Below, piece after piece: positions 1-7,848 of a stretch of 24,468 nt of DNA; position 1 is the stretch's first letter; each line of letters opens with the position of its first letter. The notes beneath the pieces were generated by a model that was not told the origin of the DNA, did no database searches, and saw only the letters and a list, made by a program, of their open reading frames with translations. The DNA is taken from the NCBI GenBank assembly GCA_900551965.1, contig URYF01000018.1, positions 1-24,468 of the forward strand, given 5' to 3'. The position numbers were made by a program, and so were the translations under genes. This DNA comes from an uncultured bacterium. Lineage in GTDB: Bacteria > Cyanobacteriota > Vampirovibrionia > Gastranaerophilales > Gastranaerophilaceae.

Positions 1-70
1 CCCCGCCGATAATTAAATCCCGTCCCTCAATCAATTTATGAATATCATATCCTATACCAATTCTGTACAT
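1..70 (-). CDS. ispF: 2-C-methyl-D-erythritol 2,4-cyclodiphosphate synthase, N-terminal fragment
   Basis: Partial gene cut by the left edge; only the first 23 codons are present. The reverse complement from the ATG at 70 reads MYRIGIGYDIHKLIEGRD, followed by LIIGG. This is the characteristic IspF N-terminus. Asp9 and His11 of the GYDIH motif correspond to the metal-binding Asp-x-His pair of the family. IspF converts CDP-methylerythritol 2-phosphate to the cyclodiphosphate in the non-mevalonate isoprenoid pathway. A CAGGAG ribosome-binding site lies about 8 bases upstream of the ATG. It is divergent from the gene at 151, with about 80 bp between them. The rest of the protein, including the trimer core, lies outside the window, so integrity cannot be judged. 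Confidence 0.85.
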   Translation of the reverse strand, partial: MYRIGIGYDIHKLIEGRDLIIGG

Positions 71-118
71 ATTTTATAACTCCTGTTTCACCATTATAAC
101 ATGATATTGATAAAATAT

Positions 119-126
119 GATATAAT
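119..126 (+). promoter_or_regulatory. Extended -10 promoter element
   Basis: TG-A-TATAAT, a perfect -10 hexamer with the upstream TG of an extended -10, lies about 25 bases before the ATG at 151. No convincing -35 is seen. Similar TG-N-TATA(A/C)T elements precede the two secreted-protein genes at 16035 and 16611. Confidence 0.5.
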
Positions 127-150
127 AAACTTCATTAAAAGGATTTTTTG

Positions 151-471
151 ATGAAAGATAACATAAAATTGGCAACAGTAGTCGTAACAAGACCTACAAC
201 AAAAACAGAAGTACAAACTCCTGTTACATACGATACCATTGAAGGCTTGCCGCCATATTATAATCTTTCCTTCAGCCTTACAATATTAATTATAGGTATA
301 ATGGTTACCCTGCTTCAACTAATCATTCCAATATTAGGTATCATTATTATCCTTTTACGCAGGAAAAAATATGTATGCACGCAATGCGGAAAAGAATTTT
401 GTAAGCTCGAAACAAAACCAAAAGTTTGCAATGTTTGCGGCGGAACTTTAGTCCCTGCAACTAAACAATAA
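151..471 (+). CDS. Small membrane protein with C-terminal zinc ribbon
   Basis: A 106-residue protein of unknown function. The ATG at 151 is chosen over the TTG at 148 because AAAGGA at 138-143 is then 7 bases away. The N-terminal 35 residues are polar and Thr-rich. Residues of about 38-63 form one strongly hydrophobic transmembrane segment, followed by an Arg/Lys stop-transfer cluster (LLRRKK). The C-terminus carries two Cys-x-x-Cys knuckles (CTQC and CNVC, about 18 residues apart), a zinc-ribbon arrangement, with one further Cys between them. By the positive-inside rule the ribbon would be cytoplasmic. It ends 2 bp before the convergent HAD-phosphatase gene. No specific family was recognised; membrane-tethered zinc ribbons of this size may be sensors or adaptors, but nothing here shows which. 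Confidence 0.65.
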   Translation: MKDNIKLATVVVTRPTTKTEVQTPVTYDTIEGLPPYYNLSFSLTILIIGIMVTLLQLIIPILGIIIILLRRKKYVCTQCGKEFCKLETKPKVCNVCGGTLVPATKQ

Positions 472-473
472 TT

Positions 474-1271
474 TTACAAAGCCGGAATAACAAATTTTTC
501 AACAGCTTTAACAAAGCCGTCATTCTCAACAGTATCTGTAATAAAATCCGCACATTTCTTGAGTTCAGGAGTTCCATTACCCATAGCAACGCCTATTCCG
601 CCTGATTGTACAAGGTCAATATCATTATTTTGATCACCTATTGTCAAAACTTCATCTTTTTTAATCCCCCACATGTTACATAAATACTGAACCCCAAGGG
701 ATTTTTTAGCTTCACCGCTGCCAATTTCACAAAAATACGGAGTAGATTTTACGATATATAAATCCGGGTATTTAGCCTTCAATTCATCGACCCAGCTTGT
801 AACTCTTTCTATGTTTTGCAAGTCGATTGCTAAAATTTTATTAACATTTTCAATTTCCAAAGTATCAAAATCACATACAGTATAGTCAATAAATTTGCCA
901 TCTGTGTAGGATTTTACAATATCGTTATCCTGCTCAACATACAATTTATCATCAAGATAAAGATTTATATGAATATTATTTTCTCTTGCCCAACGGATAA
1001 TCTCCTTTGCGTATGAGGAATCAAGATTTCTTTGGTATAAAGTATTATTATCAAAATCCTTAATCAACCCGCCTTGATATGAAATAATCGGAGTATCAAG
1101 CCCTAATTCACGCGCTACAGGAAGAGTTGCACAGTGCATTCTGCCTGTCACCAGAACTATTTTCACTCCTGCATTTTTCAATTTTTCAATACATTTTTTC
1201 ATCTTAGGAGTAAAATCCAAACCCCATTTTAAAATAGTTCCGTCAATATCAGTAGCAATCATTTTTATCAT
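474..1271 (-). CDS. Cof-type HAD-IIB family phosphatase
   Basis: A haloacid-dehalogenase superfamily phosphatase of the Cof/YidA type (about 265 residues, normal for the family). Motif I is DIDGT near the N-terminus, with the nucleophile Asp and the acid/base Asp two residues later. Motif II is LVTGR. Motif IV is GDQNNDIDLV, the metal-binding loop. The segment between motifs II and III is the C2-type cap that sets substrate specificity. Members dephosphorylate sugar phosphates, FMN or PLP, and the substrate here cannot be read from sequence. The ATG at 1271 is preferred to the TTG at 1277 because GAGGA lies about 10 bases upstream. It is the last gene of a co-directional set with the Nudix gene (18 bp gap) and hydG, and ends nearly against the convergent gene at 471. 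Confidence 0.85.
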   Translation of the reverse strand: MIKMIATDIDGTILKWGLDFTPKMKKCIEKLKNAGVKIVLVTGRMHCATLPVARELGLDTPIISYQGGLIKDFDNNTLYQRNLDSSYAKEIIRWARENNIHINLYLDDKLYVEQDNDIVKSYTDGKFIDYTVCDFDTLEIENVNKILAIDLQNIERVTSWVDELKAKYPDLYIVKSTPYFCEIGSGEAKKSLGVQYLCNMWGIKKDEVLTIGDQNNDIDLVQSGGIGVAMGNGTPELKKCADFITDTVENDGFVKAVEKFVIPAL

Positions 1272-1289
1272 AAACAAAAAATCCTCATA

Positions 1290-1817
1290 TTAACTTCTAA
1301 TCGCACGAAATATCGAGCAGATTGTTTTTGCATCATTAATTTGACCGTTATAAATCATATCCAGCACTTCTAAGAGCTTGTATTCACAACATTTTATAAT
1401 TTCACCTTCATCAGGGTGCTCCCCGACAAACTCCAAATCTTTAGCCAGATAAAGATATAATTTTTCGGTACAAATCCCCGGAGTCGTGTTGATATACCCA
1501 AGAGATTTCCAAACATTTGCACGGTAACCTGTTTCTTCTTCAAGCTCACGTCTTGAAGCATCGTCAGGATTTTCACCGATTTCAAGCTTACCTGCCGGAA
1601 GCTCTAAAACAGTTTCTTTTAGAGGATAGCGATATTGTTTTACAAGCAGAATTGTCTGTTCATCTTTGAACGCTGCAATAACAACCCCGCCGCTATGCAA
1701 TACTACTTCTCGAAAAGATTTATGACCATCGGCAACTTCAACATCGTCTTTAATCACAGTAACGACTTTGCCTTCATATACAACTTTTGAATTTAGTGTT
1801 TTTTCTTCAAAATTCAT
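1290..1817 (-). CDS. Nudix hydrolase, ADP-ribose pyrophosphatase type
   Basis: A 175-residue Nudix hydrolase. The full Nudix box G-x5-E-x7-REUxEExGU is present as GKLEIGE, seven residues, then RELEEETGY (Tyr in the last aliphatic position). The downstream stretch YINTTPGICTEKLYLYLA matches the region after the box in ADP-ribose pyrophosphatases (NudF/YqkG type), which hydrolyse ADP-ribose to AMP and ribose 5-phosphate. The N-terminal half has the beta-rich swapping domain usual for these dimers. Length is typical. It starts 22 bp after the hydG stop, and no clear Shine-Dalgarno precedes the ATG, so it may be translated by coupling. The exact nucleotide substrate is inferred from family resemblance only. 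Confidence 0.85.
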   Translation of the reverse strand: MNFEEKTLNSKVVYEGKVVTVIKDDVEVADGHKSFREVVLHSGGVVIAAFKDEQTILLVKQYRYPLKETVLELPAGKLEIGENPDDASRRELEEETGYRANVWKSLGYINTTPGICTEKLYLYLAKDLEFVGEHPDEGEIIKCCEYKLLEVLDMIYNGQINDAKTICSIFRAIRS

Positions 1818-1839
1818 ATTTATATAATATCATAAATTT

Positions 1840-3261
1840 CTAAAATCTAAAATCGCGCTCACCTTGCTCAATTTTTTTAAGATTACTTTCTACAATACAC
1901 TCTACTTCTTTATTTTCAAACTCAGCCAATTCTTTTTGGATAAGCGATTCCCCAACTTTTTTGGTTTCATCTGATGCGTAATCTTCCAGATACTCTTTCA
2001 AGGTCATAATCGCATTTGGATGGCAGAAATTATGAATCTGCTGCTCTTTACATATTTCCATAAATCTGTCACCAACTCGACCAGCACGATAACACGCTGT
2101 ACAAAAACTTGGCACATAACCAAGTTCCATAAGCCATTTTAAAACAGAATCAAGAGGTCTTCTGTCCTCAACTTCAAATTGAGCAGTGTCTTCTTCTGAG
2201 TCATTTTCAGGGTGTGCATAACCGCCGACACTGGTTTTTGAACCGCCGCTGATTTGAGATACTCCAAGTTCCAATACTCTTTCTCTGCATTTTTTAGACT
2301 CTCTGGTTGAAATAATCATGCCTGTATATGGCACAGCAACCCTGATACATGCAACAATTTTGGCAAAAGTATCATCATCAATTCCGTTATCAAAAGCAGA
2401 CGGGTCAATATCATCAGCCCTTCTAATTCGGGGAACGGAAATAGTATGAGGACCTACACCAAACACAGCTTCTAAATGCTGTGCATGCATTAATAATGCA
2501 GAAAACTCATATCTGTATAATTCAAGCCCGAACAATACCCCCAATCCAACATCATCAATTCCGCCTTCCATAGCCCTGTCCATGGCTTCAGTATGGTAGG
2601 CATAGTTGTGTTTAGGTCCGGTCGGATGAAGTTTTTCATAAGATTCTTTATTATAAGTTTCCTGAAACAAGATATACGTACCAATTCCGGCTTCTTTTAA
2701 TTTCCTGTAATTTTCAACTGTTGTTGCTGCAATATTAACATTTGCGCGGCGAATGGCACCGTTTTTATGATGGATAGAATAAATAGTTTTAAGTGACTCC
2801 AAAACATATTCAATCGGGCTGTTAACAGGATCTTCCCCAGTTTCTATCGCAAGGCGTTTATGCCCCATATCTTGAAGCGCAATAACTTCTTCCTTTATTT
2901 CCTCTTGTGTCATTTTTTTACGAGGGATATGCGTATTTTTAGCATGGTAAGGGCAGTAAACACAACCGTTCACACAATAATTTGACAGGTACAACGGCGC
3001 AAATAAAACAATTCTGTTTCCGTAATAATCCTGTTTAATCTTTTTAGCAAGTTCAAAAATTTCCTGATTTTTTTCATCGATTTCACAATCCAGTAAAACT
3101 GCAGCTTCTCGGTGCGACAAACCTTTACCTAACCTTGCTTTATCTAAAATTTTATCAATAAGTTCAACATTATTTTTATTTTCCTGTGCATATTTTACAG
3201 ATGCCAAAACTTCCTCATGGCAAATGAACTCTTCGGCTTTACGCGACTTAGGATTATACAT
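1840..3261 (-). CDS. hydG: [FeFe]-hydrogenase H-cluster radical SAM maturase HydG
   Basis: HydG cleaves tyrosine to supply CO and cyanide to the [FeFe]-hydrogenase active site. The protein (473 residues, normal length) has the radical-SAM CxxxCxxC motif at Cys96, Cys100 and Cys103, which binds the SAM-cleaving 4Fe-4S cluster. At the C-terminus it has the HydG-specific CX2CX22C motif at Cys387, Cys390 and Cys413, which binds the auxiliary cluster. That second motif separates it from ThiH. The ATG at 3261 has a strong GGGGGAG ribosome-binding site 5-6 bases upstream, and a promoter lies at 3290-3317. It is followed co-directionally by the Nudix and HAD genes. Its presence implies that the organism makes an [FeFe]-hydrogenase, so is anaerobic and H2-metabolising. 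HydE, HydF and the hydrogenase itself are not in this window. Confidence 0.93.
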   Translation of the reverse strand: MYNPKSRKAEEFICHEEVLASVKYAQENKNNVELIDKILDKARLGKGLSHREAAVLLDCEIDEKNQEIFELAKKIKQDYYGNRIVLFAPLYLSNYCVNGCVYCPYHAKNTHIPRKKMTQEEIKEEVIALQDMGHKRLAIETGEDPVNSPIEYVLESLKTIYSIHHKNGAIRRANVNIAATTVENYRKLKEAGIGTYILFQETYNKESYEKLHPTGPKHNYAYHTEAMDRAMEGGIDDVGLGVLFGLELYRYEFSALLMHAQHLEAVFGVGPHTISVPRIRRADDIDPSAFDNGIDDDTFAKIVACIRVAVPYTGMIISTRESKKCRERVLELGVSQISGGSKTSVGGYAHPENDSEEDTAQFEVEDRRPLDSVLKWLMELGYVPSFCTACYRAGRVGDRFMEICKEQQIHNFCHPNAIMTLKEYLEDYASDETKKVGESLIQKELAEFENKEVECIVESNLKKIEQGERDFRF

Positions 3262-3289
3262 TTTTACTCCCCCAATACTTCTTTATCTA

Positions 3290-3317
3290 ATCATAAACCT
3301 TTAAGAAAAAAAGTAAA
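3290..3317 (-). promoter_or_regulatory. Predicted hydG promoter
   Basis: On the minus strand, -35 TTTACT (3312-3317) and -10 TATGAT (3290-3295) are separated by 16 bp, about 30 bases ahead of the hydG start. This is by-eye matching to the sigma-70 consensus (4/6 and 5/6). Confidence 0.45.
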
Positions 3318-3334
3318 GATAAAATTAATAATAA

Positions 3335-3369
3335 AATAAAAAACGACCCTATATGAACCGTTTTTTATT
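3335..3369. terminator. AT-rich hairpin, possible terminator of the 3389-4036 gene
   Basis: Perfect 11-bp arms AATAAAAAACG (3335-3345) and CGTTTTTTATT (3359-3369) with a 13-base loop, just downstream of the minus-strand gene ending at 3389. The stem has only two G-C pairs, so termination strength is doubtful. The A/T tracts make it symmetrical for both strands. Confidence 0.45.
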
Positions 3370-3388
3370 TATACTTTAATCAATAATC

Positions 3389-4036
3389 TTATAAATTGAT
3401 AACAGCTTGTCTATCGGCATGCTTAGCAGCTGATCTATTAGCACACGCATCAGTAATTGCGCCCAGAATAAGTCCGCCAACAGCACCTAAAGCAGCACTG
3501 ATACCCGCAGATAAAACATTAAGTTTTCTAGCCTGAACAAAAGCCAATAACGGCATTGCAACTACACCCAAAATGGTACCTAATTTCTTACCATCATTAG
3601 ATTTATAATAAACATTTTCATTTTTGGTTATATTAGCATTCTTTTCGTTTTTCAGCACTTCTCTTTTACCGTTAAGTTTAACTTTTTCAGCTAATTCGGC
3701 ATTCTTTTTATTGATTTTATTATCAACTAAAGCTCCGCATCCAAGCGCAGTTAAAGCCATCACCGGAAGATATAATAACAATAAGACATTTCTTGACTCT
3801 TTCATACCAGATGCAACAATATCTAATATTTCATCTTCTTGGCCTTTAAGTGCATTTATACCACGAGTTAACCCCGATACCAGAAAACCTGTCATAGCAC
3901 CTTCTGCTACAGCACATCCTACACCGGTTTTTAACCCAGCATGAGTTTTAAAAGGTTTATTCTCTGTTTGATTTTCTTTTTGAGCTTTAAATGATACCAC
4001 ATTTGGTGTCATACGATAATTTTGAACTGATAACAT
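3389..4036 (-). CDS. Lineage-specific membrane protein with N-terminal FKAQ motif
   Basis: A 215-residue protein of no recognised family. The first 30 residues are polar and contain NVVSFKAQ, then four hydrophobic stretches follow: about 36-57, 83-103, 152-170 and 173-196. The middle (about 104-150) is hydrophilic and very rich in Lys, Asn and Glu. The last hydrophobic pair is Gly/Ala-rich (SAALGAVGGLILGAITDA), a packing pattern typical of small membrane helices. There is no cleavable signal peptide. The ATG at 4036 has GGAG about 9 bases upstream. The gene stands alone between a hairpin at 3335-3369 and glmU. Short N-terminal Phe-x-Ala motifs of this kind recur, from memory, in hypothetical proteins of gut Melainabacteria. 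Function is unknown. Confidence 0.7.
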   Translation of the reverse strand: MLSVQNYRMTPNVVSFKAQKENQTENKPFKTHAGLKTGVGCAVAEGAMTGFLVSGLTRGINALKGQEDEILDIVASGMKESRNVLLLLYLPVMALTALGCGALVDNKINKKNAELAEKVKLNGKREVLKNEKNANITKNENVYYKSNDGKKLGTILGVVAMPLLAFVQARKLNVLSAGISAALGAVGGLILGAITDACANRSAAKHADRQAVINL

Positions 4037-4134
4037 ACTACTTTCTCCAACTTCACTGCTATATGAGTACTAAACCCTGTGAATATAAATTTTAACAAAA
4101 CCGGCAAAAACCCTGCAGATGTTGTAACAAAATT

Positions 4135-5418
4135 TTACATATGAAGTTGTTTCTTTACCCAGCTTTCAAGAACTTTTAACGGCGAACGGGTAATAGCCAA
4201 AGACCATTTCGGAACATTTTTTGTTATAATCCCGCCTGCGCCTACATTTGCACCCTCTTCAACAACAACAGGCGCAACAAGTACAGAATTAGACCCAATT
4301 TTAACATCATTTTCCAAAATAGTTTTTGATTTTGTTTTAGTAAGCGGATTATAATTAGCGGTAATTGTTCCGGCACCGATATTAACCCTTTCACCTAATT
4401 CGGAATCACCGATATATGACAGGTGGCCGACATTCGTATTTGATAAAATTTTTGATTTCTTAACTTCTACAAAATTACCTACTTTTACATTGTCACAAAC
4501 CTCAACCCCGCCTCTTAAATGTGCACAAGGTCCGATTTTGCAGTTTTTACCGATAACATTTTTCCCTTCGATATAAGTTGCGGGATAGATAATCGTATCC
4601 TGCCCGATTTCAGTATCTTCGCTAATCCAAGTAGACTCAGGATCTACAATGGTAACCCCGTTTACCATATATTTTTCAAGATTGCGGCGATTCATCATTT
4701 TTGTAGCTTCTGCCAGATTTAATCTTGAATTAATACCGTAAATCTGATCACTGTCTTCTAAAATATAAGCGTTAACATTTAAATTTTGAGCTTTACCCCA
4801 TGAGATAATATCGGTTAAATAATATTCTCCCTGGGCATTGTTGCTTTTTAACTGCCCGAAAGCCGATTTGATTTTGCCCCAGTTCAAACAATAAATTCCG
4901 GCATTAACCTCTTTAACAGCTTTTTGGTCAACTGTTGCATCTTTTTCTTCCACTATACATTTTAAAGAGCCGTTATCTTCTCTTATGATTCTGCCGTAAT
5001 TTGCAGGATTTTCAAAAATTGTACTCATTACAGTTAAATCAGAGTTATTGTTTTTATGAAATTCAACAAACTCTTTTAATGTTTCTTCTTTAACCAGCGG
5101 AGTATCACCGCAAAGGATTATAACAAGCCCATCGTAATTTTCAAGCTCAGGGCAAACCATTGAAACAGCATGACCAGTACCCAACTGAGGTGTTTGAAGA
5201 ACCGTTTTTGCATTGCTGTAGTTATCTTTTACAAATTTTTCAACATCTTCGGCGTGATGCCCGACAATTACAAACTCTTCAGACACAAAATTTTTAACAT
5301 TATCCAAAACATACCCGAGTAATGTTTTACCCATAATTTGATGCAAAACTTTCGGAGTAGTTTCGGATTTCATTCTGGTACCTTTTCCTGCAGCTAAAAT
5401 TACGGCTTTTATATCCAT
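4135..5418 (-). CDS. glmU: Bifunctional GlmU: GlcNAc-1-P uridyltransferase / GlcN-1-P acetyltransferase
   Basis: GlmU makes UDP-GlcNAc for peptidoglycan and lipopolysaccharide. The N-terminal uridyltransferase domain begins with the nucleotide-binding LAAGKGTRM and PKVLH, followed by QLGTGHA (about 79-84) and GDTPL (about 104-108). The C-terminal half is a left-handed beta-helix of hexapeptide repeats with the acetyltransferase residues: LRGG arginine, GNFVEVKK lysine, His332 in GHLSYIGD (equivalent to E. coli His363), and TANYN. The protein is 427 residues against about 456 in E. coli. The shortfall maps to the early beta-helix, where about 30 residues (roughly two coils) are absent between IGKNCKIGP and the region usually preceding it; all catalytic segments remain. 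The ATG at 5418 has a GGGAGA ribosome-binding site. Confidence 0.93.
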   Translation of the reverse strand: MDIKAVILAAGKGTRMKSETTPKVLHQIMGKTLLGYVLDNVKNFVSEEFVIVGHHAEDVEKFVKDNYSNAKTVLQTPQLGTGHAVSMVCPELENYDGLVIILCGDTPLVKEETLKEFVEFHKNNNSDLTVMSTIFENPANYGRIIREDNGSLKCIVEEKDATVDQKAVKEVNAGIYCLNWGKIKSAFGQLKSNNAQGEYYLTDIISWGKAQNLNVNAYILEDSDQIYGINSRLNLAEATKMMNRRNLEKYMVNGVTIVDPESTWISEDTEIGQDTIIYPATYIEGKNVIGKNCKIGPCAHLRGGVEVCDNVKVGNFVEVKKSKILSNTNVGHLSYIGDSELGERVNIGAGTITANYNPLTKTKSKTILENDVKIGSNSVLVAPVVVEEGANVGAGGIITKNVPKWSLAITRSPLKVLESWVKKQLHM

Positions 5419-5487
5419 ATTAAATTTCTCCCTTTTTCTATCCTTAACCTTACTATTGCAGAAATATAAACCTTATGCAACTTTATA

Positions 5488-6078
5488 TTACTTTTTTAGA
5501 TACAAATATTTCGGATACTCAAACTCTTTTACCAAGTCAATATTTTTCCCGTTTAAAAATAATTTCTTTATACAAAAATCCGTAACAAGAATATCATCGG
5601 AAACACAAGAAAACAGGTAATCTTTTTCTAATAAAGCTGAAAACAATGATTTAATTTCACTATTTAACTTTATTTCAGCCTCATGAACAGTCCAAAACTT
5701 ATAAAACTCAGTTCGCGCCGGATTGTCTGAAACCTTACCATATCGTTTCATAATACCTTTATAATTACGCTCACACATATATTCTACATCAACCCCTATA
5801 TTACGGTTGTTAAAAGCTACAAGGACAACATCATTAGAATGCGAAATACTAAAAAAGATTTTCTCATTCTTGAAAAAAGGTTTACCGCCGCAAAGCTCAA
5901 TTTGAGGATTATCAATATCATAAATATGTTTTGCTATAAATTTTGTTAAAAATAATCCACAAAGATGCTCAATATATTTATCCTGTGACAAATACCGCCT
6001 GCCATTCGAAAACTTTTCCAAACTTGCAGTATCAATACTTGTTAAAAACTTTTTTTTCTTTAAATAATATATTTCCAT
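5488..6078 (-). CDS. 4'-phosphopantetheinyl transferase, Sfp/Gsp type
   Basis: Transfers 4'-phosphopantetheine from CoA onto carrier proteins (ACP or PCP). The 196-residue protein shows the family motifs in order: GKPFF at about 65-69, FSISHSND at about 76-83, IGVDVE at 94-99 with the magnesium-binding Asp97 and Glu99, and FWTVHEAEIK at 128-137 with Glu133. The usual WxxKE lysine is His132 here. The C-terminal half is short compared with Sfp (about 224 residues). No synthetase or carrier gene is nearby, so it may be the general enzyme that activates the fatty-acid ACP. The start has only a weak AGGA upstream. It lies 36 bp after the beta-lactamase-fold gene and 69 bp before glmU on the same strand. 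Confidence 0.82.
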   Translation of the reverse strand: MEIYYLKKKKFLTSIDTASLEKFSNGRRYLSQDKYIEHLCGLFLTKFIAKHIYDIDNPQIELCGGKPFFKNEKIFFSISHSNDVVLVAFNNRNIGVDVEYMCERNYKGIMKRYGKVSDNPARTEFYKFWTVHEAEIKLNSEIKSLFSALLEKDYLFSCVSDDILVTDFCIKKLFLNGKNIDLVKEFEYPKYLYLKK

Positions 6079-6114
6079 AAACTACCAATTCCTAATAAAT
6101 ATAAGAATTTAATT

Positions 6115-7320
6115 TTATTTTACCATATAGTTATAAATAATTTCAGAAGCGTGAACAATAAAGTCTTTACCCGCAATAGAATTATGCGGACGATTTGCAA
6201 GAATAACTACAATATACTTTTTACCGTTGGGCGCGATAACAATACCGGCATCACCAAGCATTGAACCAATATCCCCTGTTTTATGCAAAAATACAGCCCC
6301 GGGTCCAAGCCCAGCCTGAATAAGTCTGTTATTATGGACATGAGCCATATAATTAAGCATTCTGCTTCTTGATTCTTCGGTTAAAAACTTATCATTTTCA
6401 TCAATATTGTAAAGCATAGCTGCCATATCTCTGGCAGTCGTACGATTAGTACCGGTTAAATCAGGAAGCCAGGTTTGCACTGTGGTATTTTTTAAACCCC
6501 AATCCCTGATTGAACGATTAACATCAGTCATAGAACCGACTTTAGCCATGAGCATATTAGTTGCAGAATTATCAGATTCCGTAATCATACGCATTGCCAA
6601 TTCATCAATCGTATATTCTGAATCCCTTGCCTTAAACTGCATACTCCCTGAACCTTCCGTTCTATAATATTCAGTCAGAGGCATCTTATCATTTAATGAA
6701 AACTGACCGGCTTCAATTGATTTAAACACATCAATAAGCACCGGTATTTTTATAATACTTGCAGTTGAATATATTTTTGAAGCATTAATATCAACATAAT
6801 TCTGTGTATCATAATCCCATACAAATACAGCCGGCTTAACCGTTTGATACAACTCCATCAAATTCATCAATTCCTGTTTCAAAACAGGCATATTAACATT
6901 TTCTTTCAAAGGCATCATCTGGGCAGACTTGCTATCTTCTGAGTAGCTAAACCCGCGCTCACCCATAAAGAAAGTATTTGAAAGGTAGTTATGAGTTGGA
7001 AAACTTACCTGATGCATATCTGTTGAAATTTCATCATAAGGAGTCGGGGCAAACATTGCCTTTGTAATATTATTAAACGAATACGGCATTGCAGACAACA
7101 TAATAAAAGCAAGCACAGAAAGAGATACTATAAATTGAAATATATTCTTCTTTCTAGATTTGCGTTTTTTGGGCCTGTTGGCATTACGCAGCTCTTTGTA
7201 ATATGCCTCTCTGCCGGCATTTGAACCCGCACGGCGGCTGGAGTAAACATTAGAATACCCGGTTGCAACACGATATTCAGAATAATATCTGTCATCATAT
7301 TGTCTTGCTAATTTCGGCAT
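6115..7320 (-). CDS. Membrane-anchored class A beta-lactamase-fold serine hydrolase
   Basis: A 401-residue protein with a basic N-terminal cytoplasmic tail (about 1-60), one transmembrane anchor (about 61-79) and an extracytoplasmic beta-lactamase/transpeptidase-fold domain (about 150-400). The three active-site motifs are present: Ser188-x-x-Lys191 (SIIK), Ser249-Asp-Asn251 (SDN) and Lys347-Thr-Gly349 (KTG). The Glu166 segment of true class A beta-lactamases (ExxLN) is not recognisable. Between SDN and KTG the sequence reads WLPDLTGTNRTTARDM, so deacylation, and hence antibiotic hydrolysis, is doubtful. A role in peptidoglycan metabolism, or as a penicillin-binding-like protein, is at least as likely as resistance. 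The ATG at 7320 has a strong GGGGAGGAAG site. The gene is divergent from the one at 7512, with 191 bp between. Confidence 0.8.
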   Translation of the reverse strand: MPKLARQYDDRYYSEYRVATGYSNVYSSRRAGSNAGREAYYKELRNANRPKKRKSRKKNIFQFIVSLSVLAFIMLSAMPYSFNNITKAMFAPTPYDEISTDMHQVSFPTHNYLSNTFFMGERGFSYSEDSKSAQMMPLKENVNMPVLKQELMNLMELYQTVKPAVFVWDYDTQNYVDINASKIYSTASIIKIPVLIDVFKSIEAGQFSLNDKMPLTEYYRTEGSGSMQFKARDSEYTIDELAMRMITESDNSATNMLMAKVGSMTDVNRSIRDWGLKNTTVQTWLPDLTGTNRTTARDMAAMLYNIDENDKFLTEESRSRMLNYMAHVHNNRLIQAGLGPGAVFLHKTGDIGSMLGDAGIVIAPNGKKYIVVILANRPHNSIAGKDFIVHASEIIYNYMVK

Positions 7321-7511
7321 TAATCCAGCTTCCTCCCCAACATTATTCTTATTCTACATTAACCAGACCCGGCAGGCAAGTAATTTACATAGATATTTAC
7401 AAAAACGGAATGTAAACAAATGTTACAAATAAAACAATTTCTGAAATTGATGATTTTAAAAAAACTTTATATAGAAGAGAGAACTTAAAAATTTAAATAA
7501 GGAGACGAGAT

Positions 7512-7844
7512 ATGGCATTTTTAGCATTAGCAAGTCAAAAGAGCTTATTGACTTTACAAAAAAACTTTTTACAATTTCAACTGGTATCAATTCAAAACCA
7601 AATTCAAGCAGCAGGTGCGCAGATGACATCCATTCAAAGAGAATACGCAAGTGCTGATTCAGATGAAGATTACACTGAAGATGCAGACTACATTTACTAC
7701 GCAGATTTAGATGAACAATTAAACACAGAAAAGGATTCACTAGATTCTCAAATGACAGCTATTGAAAACGAAATTTCAGGATTGAAAACACTTGTAACCA
7801 ACAACATCAAATCAAGCTGTACATTGAATCTGTTAAATTCATAG
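7512..7844 (+). CDS. Small coiled-coil protein with ASQ..LLT N-terminus
   Basis: A 110-residue protein of unknown function, start set by GGAG at 7501-7504. It is mostly helical and polar: Gln-rich near the N-terminus, an acidic middle (about 48-75, rich in Asp, Glu and Tyr), then a coiled-coil C-terminus. There is no signal peptide. The N-terminal LASQKSLLTL and following FQ resemble AASQARLLTI and FQ of the large protein at 19306. The C-terminal NTEK and LDSQMTAIENEISGL resemble NTEK and IDMKMKNLDTEISSL there. It therefore looks like a minimal paralogue lacking the 450-residue central region. It stops 4 bp from the convergent folD. A -10-like TATATA lies at 7468-7473. Confidence 0.7.
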   Translation: MAFLALASQKSLLTLQKNFLQFQLVSIQNQIQAAGAQMTSIQREYASADSDEDYTEDADYIYYADLDEQLNTEKDSLDSQMTAIENEISGLKTLVTNNIKSSCTLNLLNS

Positions 7845-7848
7845 TAAA

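Noticed and set aside
6115..7320. Antibiotic-resistance gene call
   Set aside because: The fold motifs are present, but the Glu166 region needed for class A beta-lactam hydrolysis is not recognisable, so resistance is not supported.
7411..7436. GTAA...TTAC near-palindrome upstream of the 7512 gene
   Set aside because: Short arms in AT-rich DNA; no counterpart at the related 19306 gene, so chance is likely.
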